Assembly: GCA_020441225.1 (NCBI GenBank)
Contig: JAGRMP010000318.1
Span: 27,512 to 32,672, forward strand
Source: Maritimibacter sp.
Lineage (GTDB): Bacteria > Pseudomonadota > Alphaproteobacteria > Rhodobacterales > Rhodobacteraceae
DNA length: 5,161 nucleotides
Reading direction: 5' to 3'
This document shows, one piece after another, positions 1-5,135 of the stretch. Below the pieces are notes generated by a model. That model had not been told where the DNA came from. It saw nothing but the letters and a program-made list of their open reading frames with translations, and ran no database searches. The position numbers were made by a program, and so were the translations under genes. Numbering within the stretch: the first letter of the stretch is position 1; each line of letters opens with the position of its first letter.

Positions 1-1008
1 ATCATCGTGCGCAACTCGATCCTGCTGGTCGACTTCTCGCTGCACGCGGTCAAGGCGGGGATGCGGGTGCAGGATGCCGTGATCTACTCGTGCCAGACCC
101 GGACCCGGCCGATCATCATCACCGCGCTGGCGCTCATCGTCGGCTCCTCGGTGATCCTGTCCGACCCGATCTTCCAGGGCATGGCGATCTCGCTGATGTT
201 CGGCGGGCTGGTCTCGACGCTGCTCACCCTCGTGGTGATCCCGCTCGGCTGCGTGAGCTTCTCGCACGCGCTGATCGCGTCCATCGAAGGTCCGACCGAC
301 CCCTCGGCGGGGCAGGTGACCCGCGCGCCCGGTCCGGACGGCGACGATGGCTCCGGCGGCCCCGGCGGCTCCGGGCGCTCCGGCGGCGGCATCGCCCGCT
401 CGCTCGCCAAGGTCGGCGCGGCGGCTTCGGGGCTGTTGGCCCGCGCCACATCTGCGCGCACCGCCTCTGCCAGCACTGTGCCGCAGGCGGTTGCCACCCC
501 GGCGACCCCGGCCGAGCCGGTCGCGGTCGCGCCCACCGAGAGCCATGGCGAAACCATCGCCGAAGCCCTCGCCGCCGTGGTGAAGGCCGAGAAGGCCGCC
601 ACGCCGACGGCGAGGGCCCCCGTGGACCCGAAGCCCGCGACGAAGGCCAAGCCGTCCGCGAAGGCCCCCAAGGCCAAGGCGGCGGCGAAGCCGGCGACGA
701 AGGTGACGCGCGCCCCGGCACAACCGGAGAAAGCGGCGGAGCCCGCGGCGGAGAAGGCGGCGAAGCCTGCTGCCAAGCCTGCTGCCAAAGCCGCGAAACC
801 GGCGGCCAAGGCCAAACCGGCGGCCAAACCGGCCAGCGCCAGGACCGCCAAGACCAAGGCCAAGGCCCCGACCAAACCGAAACCCGCGCCGAAAGCGGCA
901 GCGAAATCCGCAGCTTCGCCGAAGCCTGCCGCGACCCCCAAGGTGCAACCGCGGCCCGGCCGCCGGGGCATCCGGCTCAAGGGGATGGAGGATGACGGCA
1001 ATGCCTGA
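1..1008 (+). CDS. RND-family efflux transporter permease subunit, C-terminal part (5' end outside window), with long AK-rich tail
   Basis: The gene enters the window open, and 335 codons are visible before TGA at 1006-1008. Residues 4-12 (RNSILLVDF) match the conserved RND motif at the end of transmembrane helix 10. Residues 37-54 (PIIITALALIVGSSVILS) fit helix 11, and the DPIFQGMAISLMFGG segment with residues 60-86 fits helix 12. RND permeases are proton-driven inner-membrane pumps that form tripartite complexes with a periplasmic adaptor and an outer-membrane channel. The substrate cannot be read here. Most RND proteins end shortly after helix 12, but this one continues for about 240 residues. 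Residues 96-130 are Gly/Ser/Pro/Asp-rich, 131-200 are Ala-rich and possibly partly helical, and 195-316 are Lys/Ala/Pro-rich and surely disordered. The end is basic (RPGRRGIRLKG) followed by EDDGNA. RND topology places this tail in the cytoplasm. The stop codon overlaps the next start. Family assignment is secure; the tail's function is unknown. Confidence 0.9.
   Translation: MIVRNSILLVDFSLHAVKAGMRVQDAVIYSCQTRTRPIIITALALIVGSSVILSDPIFQGMAISLMFGGLVSTLLTLVVIPLGCVSFSHALIASIEGPTDPSAGQVTRAPGPDGDDGSGGPGGSGRSGGGIARSLAKVGAAASGLLARATSARTASASTVPQAVATPATPAEPVAVAPTESHGETIAEALAAVVKAEKAATPTARAPVDPKPATKAKPSAKAPKAKAAAKPATKVTRAPAQPEKAAEPAAEKAAKPAAKPAAKAAKPAAKAKPAAKPASARTAKTKAKAPTKPKPAPKAAAKSAASPKPAATPKVQPRPGRRGIRLKGMEDDGNA
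583..948 (+). repeat. Low-complexity Lys/Ala/Pro (histone H1-like) repeat region in the RND tail
   Basis: Codons 195-316 of the visible RND fragment encode an imperfect repetition of short units such as KPAAK, AAKP, KAKAP and TKPKP. Acidic residues occur only near its beginning and middle. DNA units reiterate, for example the GCCAAGCCTGCT type around 770-790 and AAACCGGCGGCCAA around 805-835. The composition resembles the C-terminal tails of histone H1-like and AlgP-like bacterial proteins, which bind nucleic acids or polyanions. That activity is an analogy here, not something the sequence proves. Confidence 0.8.
987..991 (+). promoter_or_regulatory. Shine-Dalgarno GGAGG that favours the ATG at 1001
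   Basis: GGAGG lies inside the last codons of the RND gene. It is 9 nt from the ATG at 1001 but touches the in-frame ATG at 992, too close to serve it. A weaker AAGGGG at 979-984 could serve 992. I therefore prefer 1001 as the start of the next gene. Confidence 0.6.
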
Positions 1009-1765
1009 GCTGCGTCACACTCTTGCGGCCCACCGCGCCCTGCTCGCCCTGTCGACGGCCCTGCTGCTCGGCGGTCCGGCGATCGGGCAGGGGCCCGTGC
1101 CGCCGGTCCCGGGGCCCTTCCCGGTGATGCCGGGCACCGGCTTCGCCGCGCAGATGCCGGCGCCGCAGGCGCCTGCGGATGTGGTCGAGACGCTGGCCCG
1201 GCCGCTGTTTCAGCCGCCCGCAAACGCGATGCGCGTACCCTATTGGATGCAGGCGCCCGTCGCAGCATTGCCCGGGATCGAGCCCGCGCCGGACGGGGCA
1301 GGGGCGGGTGCGCCCGAGACCGCCTCGGTCGAGCAGGCGACGCAGCGACCCGCCACGCCCCCGGCCTTGCCGCAGATGCCGTCCTGGACCCGGCCGACGC
1401 CCGGCACGCAGGCCTACGGGGCACAGGCCAATGCGCAGCAGACCTACAGCGGCCAGATCTCCGGTGGCCAGGCGTTCGGCGGCCAGGGCTACACCGGTCA
1501 AGGCTACACCGGGCAAGGCTACACCGGCCAGGGCTACGTCGGCCAGGGCTACGGGATCGCCCCGCAGGGCATGCCCGCCTATGGCGCGCCCGCGCCCTGG
1601 CCGGTCCAGCCCCCGGCCGCGCCGAGCGCACAGGCGCCCGCGGCCAATGCGCAGGCCGCCGCGCCCGGCTGGGGCTACATGCCCGCACCCGGCTGGGGAC
1701 CGGTGCCCTATGCGCCCGCTCCGGGTTGGGGCTGGGGTGCGCCGCAGGCAGGGGGCACACGGTGA
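1001..1765 (+). CDS. Exported low-complexity Gly/Tyr/Gln/Pro/Trp-rich protein (hypothetical, globule-coat-like)
   Basis: This encodes 254 residues; an in-frame ATG at 992 would add three. Residues 1-29 form a Sec signal peptide (charged [12 protein letters not shown], then [12 protein letters not shown], cleavage probably near AIG-Q). Residues 30-150 are Pro/Ala-rich, including [16 protein letters not shown]. Residues 161-185 are five tandem GQGY[TV/G] pentapeptides. The C terminus has three PGWG units (222-245) mixed with Tyr and Pro. There is no cysteine and few charged residues, and no catalytic domain is recognised. The start overlaps the RND stop by 8 nt and the end overlaps the next gene by 4 nt, so translation is probably coupled to both. 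Such composition is typical of self-associating structural or coat proteins, and the neighbouring sulfur-globule-type gene supports that reading. An exported matrix or cell-surface protein is the alternative. The gene is convincing; its function is inferred. Confidence 0.8.
   Translation: MPELRHTLAAHRALLALSTALLLGGPAIGQGPVPPVPGPFPVMPGTGFAAQMPAPQAPADVVETLARPLFQPPANAMRVPYWMQAPVAALPGIEPAPDGAGAGAPETASVEQATQRPATPPALPQMPSWTRPTPGTQAYGAQANAQQTYSGQISGGQAFGGQGYTGQGYTGQGYTGQGYVGQGYGIAPQGMPAYGAPAPWPVQPPAAPSAQAPAANAQAAAPGWGYMPAPGWGPVPYAPAPGWGWGAPQAGGTR
1481..1555 (+). repeat. Five tandem 15-bp repeats encoding GQGY[TVG]
   Basis: Five in-frame 15-bp units of the form GGNCARGGCTACNNC run head to tail. They encode GQGYT three times, then GQGYV and GQGYG. 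Third-position differences between units (GGC/GGT/GGG, CAG/CAA) show the array is not freshly duplicated. A degenerate unit precedes it ([12 protein letters not shown], about 1445-1480). Because the unit length is a multiple of three, slippage would change protein length without shifting frame. Confidence 0.9.
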
Positions 1766-2835
1766 GACCGATGGTCCGCATACGCGCCGTCGAGGCGACC
1801 GGGCGGTCCGCCTGCGTGCTCCTCTTGGGAGCGGCGCTCGCGGTCGGCGGCGTCGTGCCGGCGGCGGCGCAGGGGACCAATCCCTGGACCCCGCCCGGGG
1901 CCGCGCCGACCGCGCGCTATCCCGGCGAGGGCGCGCTGCCCGACGCACGCTATCCCGGCGGGGCGGCCAGTGCCCGCGACTCTCTCTACGCGCCGACGGG
2001 TCTCGACGCGCAATTGTCGGGCGCCCGGGCTCAGGCCCAGCCCGCCGCACCGGCGGGACCGGTCTCGCCGGGCAATCCCGGTCTCTACGCGCCGCAGGCG
2101 CCACGGGGCCAATACGCGCCCACCGAGGAGGTGCGGCCGGTGTCGCCCTTCGCCTCGACGAGCGCCGGGCCGAGCTACGCGCCGCCGCAGGCGGCCGAGC
2201 CGGCGTCGCGCGCGGCGACGGCCCCGGCCTACACCGCGCCCGCGCCCTATGCGCTGGCGGCCCCGCAGGCCGCTCCGACCGTTTCGCCCTATCCGCTGGG
2301 GACGCCGACACCGATGCAGGCGCCGCCGCTGCAGGCTGCCCCGGTGCAACCGCGCGCCACACAGCCGCCCGCCCAGGCGAGCCAGGCCCCGGCGACGGCG
2401 ATGGCGCCGGGCACGATGGCGGTCTCGCCCCTTTCCGGCGTTCTGGTGCCCTACGGGGTGCCGACGACGGCGGGCACGATCGGCGTGGTGCCGATGGCCC
2501 CGGTGACCCCGATGGTGCCGGGCGCGCTGCCGATGACCGGCTACGGCAGCTTGCCCTACGCGGGCTACGGCAGCGGCTGGCCCTATGGCGCGGGCGCGGG
2601 CCTGCCCTATGGCGCGGGCTGGCCTTCGTTTGGCACCGGCCTGCCGTACGGCGCGACCGGCCTGCCCTATGGCGGCGCCACCGGCTGGCCCGGGCTCGGC
2701 GCGGGCAGCTGGCCCGGAACAGGCTACGGCACCGGCTACGGCAGCGGCGTGCCGGGCGGATATGGAACAGGCTGGCCGAGCGGTCTCGGGACCGGTTGGC
2801 CGACGACAGGATACTCACCGTTCGGGTTCATGTGA
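1762..2835 (+). CDS. Exported Pro/Ala- then Gly/Tyr/Trp-rich repeat protein (hypothetical, globule-coat-like)
   Basis: From the GTG at 1762 it encodes 357 residues. The GTGA overlap with the previous stop and the AGGGGG at 1750-1755, 6 nt upstream, favour this start. An in-frame ATG at 1771 would give 354. Residues 1-36 are a Sec signal peptide (hydrophobic [15 protein letters not shown], then PAAAQ, cleavage near AAA-Q). The middle (about 40-250) is Pro/Ala/Gln-rich with scattered tyrosine motifs: ARYPG twice (51-66), LYAP at 75 and 108, QYAP at 117, SYAP at 138. Residues 257-350 are a dense Gly/Tyr/Trp/Pro field with GLPYGA, GYGTGYG and GTGWP units, ending SPFGFM. The mature part has no cysteine and few charges. 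This field resembles the sulfur globule protein two genes on, but lacks its WNN and DFDM blocks. No enzyme domain is seen. A structural role in an envelope or inclusion is my inference. Confidence 0.8.
   Translation: MRPMVRIRAVEATGRSACVLLLGAALAVGGVVPAAAQGTNPWTPPGAAPTARYPGEGALPDARYPGGAASARDSLYAPTGLDAQLSGARAQAQPAAPAGPVSPGNPGLYAPQAPRGQYAPTEEVRPVSPFASTSAGPSYAPPQAAEPASRAATAPAYTAPAPYALAAPQAAPTVSPYPLGTPTPMQAPPLQAAPVQPRATQPPAQASQAPATAMAPGTMAVSPLSGVLVPYGVPTTAGTIGVVPMAPVTPMVPGALPMTGYGSLPYAGYGSGWPYGAGAGLPYGAGWPSFGTGLPYGATGLPYGGATGWPGLGAGSWPGTGYGTGYGSGVPGGYGTGWPSGLGTGWPTTGYSPFGFM
2530..2811 (+). repeat. Gly/Tyr/Trp/Pro repeat field at the C terminus of the 1762-2835 protein
   Basis: Codons 257-350 reiterate short units: [G/A]GYGS, GLPYGA (three copies plus variants), [18 protein letters not shown] and GTGWP. 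At DNA level CTGCCCTATGGCG and GGCTACGGC recur at irregular spacing. The regular aromatic spacing in a glycine background is what one sees in sulfur globule proteins, plant glycine-rich wall proteins and phase-separating low-complexity domains. Confidence 0.75.
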
Positions 2836-2911
2836 CCCCCGGGTGGTGGAGTGTAGGCTGCGCCTCGCGGCGTGGCAGATGGGGGGAGCACGTGTCCCGG
2901 TGTTCTTACCC

Positions 2912-2967
2912 AAGGAGGATGGGACGTGACAAAACTTGGGAGTACTACAACATGCGCAAGCAACTGA
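2912..2967 (+). promoter_or_regulatory. Strong Shine-Dalgarno with possible 13-codon leader ORF overlapping the sulfur globule gene start
   Basis: AAGGAGG at 2912-2918 is the best ribosome-binding sequence in the window, yet it is 33 nt from the probable start at 2952. It sits 7 nt from a GTG at 2926 that opens a 13-codon frame ([13 protein letters not shown]) ending with TGA at 2965-2967, inside the next gene and out of frame with it. Translation of this leader could deliver ribosomes to the ATG at 2952 by termination-reinitiation. The ATG at 2952 also has its own weaker GGGAG at 2938-2942 (9 nt spacing). The ATG at 2919 abuts the strong site and is too close to be used. No convincing promoter is visible in 2836-2911. 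Confidence 0.35.
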
Positions 2968-3461
2968 CGACGATCGCCCTCGCACTTGGTCTGGCCGGTG
3001 GCCTCGCCACCGCCGCCGACGCCCAATACTGGGGCCCGGGCTACGGCCCCGGCTATGGCGGCTACGGCCCCGGCTACGGCCCGGGCTACGGCAACGGCTG
3101 GGCGCCGTGGAACAACGGCTGGGGCGGCAACCCCTGGAACAACGGCTGGGGCAACAACTGGATGCCCTGGAACAACGGTAACAACTGGGGTTCCAACTGG
3201 GGTCCGATGGACGGGCTGATGGACGGCACCGGCGACTTCGACATGGGCTTCTCGGCCTCCGGTTCGGGTCGCGGTCGCGGCCAGGGCCAGGGCTCAGGCT
3301 ACGGCTACGGCTACAACGCGCCCTACGGCTACGGCTACGCCCCCTACGGCTACCCGATGCAGCCCGGCATGATGCCGCCGGCCGGCATGCCCGGCGCCCC
3401 GGCCGCTCCGGCCGCGCCGGAAGCCCCGGCTGCCGCCGAAGAAGCGCCGGCCGCCGAGTAA
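2952..3461 (+). CDS. Sulfur globule family protein (exported Gly/Tyr/Asn/Trp-rich coat protein)
   Basis: This encodes 169 residues, about 145 after cleavage. A textbook Sec signal peptide ([24 protein letters not shown]) has its cleavage site at ADA-Q, residues 24/25. Next come GPGYG repeats (28-47), WNNGW repeats (53-83), a [27 protein letters not shown] block (84-110), a Tyr/Gly block ([19 protein letters not shown], about 117-134), a Met/Pro segment, and an Ala/Pro/Glu tail (148-169). The succession WNN-rich, [19 protein letters not shown] matches my recollection of the sulfur globule protein family of purple sulfur bacteria. Those proteins form the coat around periplasmic elemental sulfur and lack cysteine, as does this one. 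It is longer than classical SgpA/B/C (about 8-11 kDa). Gly is almost always GGC, Asn always AAC and Tyr nearly always TAC, suggesting high expression. Family placement is from remembered motifs, so binding of sulfur in this organism is inferred. Confidence 0.82.
   Translation: MRKQLTTIALALGLAGGLATAADAQYWGPGYGPGYGGYGPGYGPGYGNGWAPWNNGWGGNPWNNGWGNNWMPWNNGNNWGSNWGPMDGLMDGTGDFDMGFSASGSGRGRGQGQGSGYGYGYNAPYGYGYAPYGYPMQPGMMPPAGMPGAPAAPAAPEAPAAAEEAPAAE
3033..3200 (+). repeat. GPGYG and WNNGW repeat blocks of the sulfur globule protein
   Basis: Codons 28-47 are four near-perfect GPGYG units with one GGYG interruption (DNA unit GGCTACGGCCCCG). Codons 53-83 then carry WNNG at 53, 62 and 73, and GNNW or similar at 67, 77 and 81. 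A second tyrosine array lies at about 3300-3356. All blocks are in frame and encode the putative self-assembly segments. Confidence 0.85.
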
Positions 3462-3480
3462 GGCGACCGCCGACGATACA

Positions 3481-3513
3481 GGTCTGCCCCCGGGGTCTTC
3501 CCGGGGGCAGACC
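3481..3513 (+). terminator. Perfect 14-bp GC-rich hairpin after the sulfur globule gene, lacking a U-tract
   Basis: The left arm (3481-3494) GGTCTGCCCCCGGG and right arm (3500-3513) CCCGGGGGCAGACC are exactly complementary around a five-base loop GTCTT. It starts 20 nt after the TAA of the sulfur globule gene. The + strand downstream reads AAGGCTTGAAG, so there is no T-run, and the reverse strand has none either. It is therefore either a non-canonical or partial terminator, or a 3' stabilising structure that gives the upstream coat mRNA a longer life than the downstream genes. The next gene's ribosome-binding site is only 14 nt further on. Confidence 0.6.
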
Positions 3514-3539
3514 AAGGCTTGAAGACGAAGGAGGACTGG

Positions 3540-4421
3540 ATGCGTTTGTTCCGGCTTTTCGACGCCCTCCGCCCCCGCACCGGCCAGCCGCCGGCCCGCT
3601 TCCGGGCCACCGCCGCCGGGATGCCCGGTGTGTTGGCTGCGGCTGCGTTCGGCTTCCTTTTCCCCGCGCTGGCGCCAGGGCCGGCCGCGGCACAGAATTC
3701 CATTCCCGCTTATGCGGCGGATGCCGTGTACCGCACGCCGGACGGCACCGAGAGCACCGGGCGGGTGGTCAAATCGGGCCCCGACATGCGGCTCGAATTC
3801 ACCGAAGCGGGCCGCGCGGTGGTGCAGATCATCCGCCGCGCCGAGGGCCGGATGTATGTGCTCGACCCCGCCTCGCGCAGTTATTTCACCGTCCAGGGCG
3901 AGCCCGACCCGCAGGCCGGGGCGGCCACCTACGAAGCGCCCTGCGACCCGAACGTGACCGCCATGACCTGCCGCTTCCTCGGCAACGAGGTCGCCTCCGG
4001 CATCACCGCCGAAATCTGGGAGATCGGCGCGCCGGGCGATCCGGCGCAGGTCAGCCGCATTCTCTGGGACGGCGCGCGTCACCGGGCCTTGCGGCAGGAA
4101 TATCCCGACGGCACGGTCATGGCGCTCGCCTTCCAGGCGATGGTCCAGATCGAGGGCCGCAACGTCGAACACTGGTCGATCGCGGTCAACGTGCCGGGGC
4201 AGGCGCCGCTTGCCGGCGCGTGGTATTACGACCCCGAACTGCGGGTCGAGCTGCGCGAGGAACTGCCGACCGGCGAGACCCGCTCGCTGCGCAACATCGT
4301 GGTCGGCACGGTCGATCCGGCGAGCTTCACGGTGCCTGCGGGCTGGAGCGAGGTCAGCCCGCCCGGACCGGCGGGCCCTGGCGGGGGCAGCGGCGTGCCG
4401 ATGCCGCCGTCGCCGAACTGA
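3540..4421 (+). CDS. Exported DUF4412/LolA-like hypothetical protein
   Basis: This encodes 293 residues. The ATG at 3540 follows AAGGAGG (3528-3534) by 5 nt, which decides the start. A long basic n-region (1-27) precedes a hydrophobic core (MPGVLAAAAFGFLFPALAP, 28-46) and a PAAAQ-N cleavage site near residue 52. The mature domain (about 55-272) alternates beta-strand-like segments, such as DMRLEFTEAGRAVVQIIRR, RMYVLDPASRSYFTV, GITAEIWEI, HRALRQEYPDGTVMALAF and DPELRVELREEL, and closes with DPASFTVPAGWSEV. This order resembles DUF4412 and LolA-fold periplasmic proteins, where such a strand series forms an open barrel that binds hydrophobic ligands. Cys135 and Cys144 (APCDPNVTAMTCRF) could form a disulfide. 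There is no lipobox. A Pro/Gly-rich tail (273-293) ends the protein. No active site is visible. It sits between the sulfur globule gene and the ParA gene, probably on one transcript. Fold assignment is moderate and function unknown. Confidence 0.75.
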   Translation: MRLFRLFDALRPRTGQPPARFRATAAGMPGVLAAAAFGFLFPALAPGPAAAQNSIPAYAADAVYRTPDGTESTGRVVKSGPDMRLEFTEAGRAVVQIIRRAEGRMYVLDPASRSYFTVQGEPDPQAGAATYEAPCDPNVTAMTCRFLGNEVASGITAEIWEIGAPGDPAQVSRILWDGARHRALRQEYPDGTVMALAFQAMVQIEGRNVEHWSIAVNVPGQAPLAGAWYYDPELRVELREELPTGETRSLRNIVVGTVDPASFTVPAGWSEVSPPGPAGPGGGSGVPMPPSPN

Positions 4422-4466
4422 ACCGCAACGGGGCGAGACGGCAGGACTGGGACGAAAGGGGCAAGA

Positions 4467-5075
4467 ATGGAAACGCTGGTTGCCAATTTCAAGGGCGGGA
4501 CCGGGAAGAGCACGGTGGTGTTCAACCTTGCGGTCTGGCTGGCGGTGAACGGCCGCGACGTGACCGTCGCCGACCTCGACCCGCAACGCACGATCGTCGA
4601 CACCGCCGAGATCCGCGACGAGTACGGCTACCAGCCGGAGCTGAACGTGGTGACCAAGCTGCCCAAGGCGGTGATCGGCGAGCTGATGATCGACGTCGGG
4701 CTCTCCGATATGGCGGCGATGCGCCGGGCGATCAGCCGGGTCGATCGGGTGGTGCTGCCGGTCTCGCCGTCGCAGGCCGATATCTGGGCGACCCAGCGGT
4801 TCCTCGAGATCGTCGCCGAGGAGCGCGGCGCGGGTCATGCGCTCGCGATCCACGCCTTCGTCAACCGCGCCGATCCACACCCGCTCAGCCGCGAGACCGA
4901 AGAAACCCAGGTGGCGCTCGGCATGTTGCCCGGCGTCACCGCGCTTGAGGAGAAACTGGTGCAACGGATGGCGTTTCGCCGCTCCTTTTCCGAGGGCCTC
5001 GCGGCCTTCGAGCTGGAGCCCGGCGGCAAGGCGGCAGCGGAACTCGACGCACTCGCCCGGGCGCTGTTCGCCTAG
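4467..5075 (+). CDS. Short orphan ParA-family ATPase (cargo-positioning type)
   Basis: This encodes 202 residues. The N terminus carries the deviant Walker A motif FKGGTGKST, with signature Lys9 and P-loop Lys14 typical of ParA/MinD ATPases that dimerise around ATP. Walker A' is VADLDPQR (34-41, Asp38), the Walker B-like strand is ELMIDVGLSD (72-81, Asp76), and the later VVLPVSPSQADIWAT (95-109) matches the conserved VxPvxPSxxD segment. The usual IDTPP of Walker B reads IDVGL here. The protein lacks the N-terminal DNA-binding extension of plasmid ParAs and is near the size of small orphan ParAs (VirC1, McdA-like, PpfA/ParC types) that position protein cargo on the nucleoid. No parB-like gene or parS-like site is seen alongside. 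The start is fixed by the motif; AAAGGGG (4455-4461) lies 5 nt upstream. It lies 45 nt after the previous gene, so co-transcription is likely. The family is secure; the cargo is unknown. Confidence 0.92.
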   Translation: METLVANFKGGTGKSTVVFNLAVWLAVNGRDVTVADLDPQRTIVDTAEIRDEYGYQPELNVVTKLPKAVIGELMIDVGLSDMAAMRRAISRVDRVVLPVSPSQADIWATQRFLEIVAEERGAGHALAIHAFVNRADPHPLSRETEETQVALGMLPGVTALEEKLVQRMAFRRSFSEGLAAFELEPGGKAAAELDALARALFA

Positions 5076-5135
5076 GCCGCTTGAGCTGAAGACCCCCCGG
5101 CGCCTCCCCCCGCGCCCCCTTTAGGAGACCGAGTG

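Noticed and set aside
1481..1555. Short regularly spaced repeats as a CRISPR array
   Set aside because: The units are 15 bp, contiguous with no spacers, and translate in frame inside a gene.
84..1880. 598-codon open frame on the - strand
   Set aside because: It is antisense to the RND tail and first repeat protein. Its composition (Arg/Pro/Ala/Ser) is the mirror image of the GC-rich + strand genes, it has no recognisable domain, and the + strand genes have signal peptides, motifs and ribosome-binding sites.
977..2818. 613-codon open frame on the - strand
   Set aside because: Arg/Pro-rich shadow of the two repeat genes; long stop-free antisense frames are expected at this GC content.
2858..2877. 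Weak hairpin in the gap after the second repeat gene as a terminator
   Set aside because: Only a 4-bp CGCC/GGCG stem with poor flanks and no T-run follows, so termination there is not supported.
2873..2890. Sigma-54-like TGGCA ... GCA pattern upstream of the sulfur globule gene
   Set aside because: The GG and GC elements are separated by 12 nt instead of the required 10, and the TTGC half is missing.
2884..2898. Small inverted repeat GGGA-GCACGTG-TCCC
   Set aside because: Only a 4-bp stem around a CACGTG core; too short to call an operator without conservation data.
2919..2921. In-frame ATG as alternative start of the sulfur globule protein
   Set aside because: It abuts the AAGGAGG with no spacer and would place [11 protein letters not shown] before an already complete signal peptide.
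1179..2951. Upstream extension of the sulfur globule frame to make a 760-residue protein
   Set aside because: The extension is an Arg/Pro-rich out-of-frame reading of the two repeat genes. The signal peptide at 2952 marks the true start.
3294..4964. 556-codon open frame on the - strand opposite the coat, LolA-like and ParA genes
   Set aside because: It runs across three well-supported + strand genes and their intergenic regions, is rich in His/Arg/Asp without motif, and the ParA motifs fix the + strand as coding.
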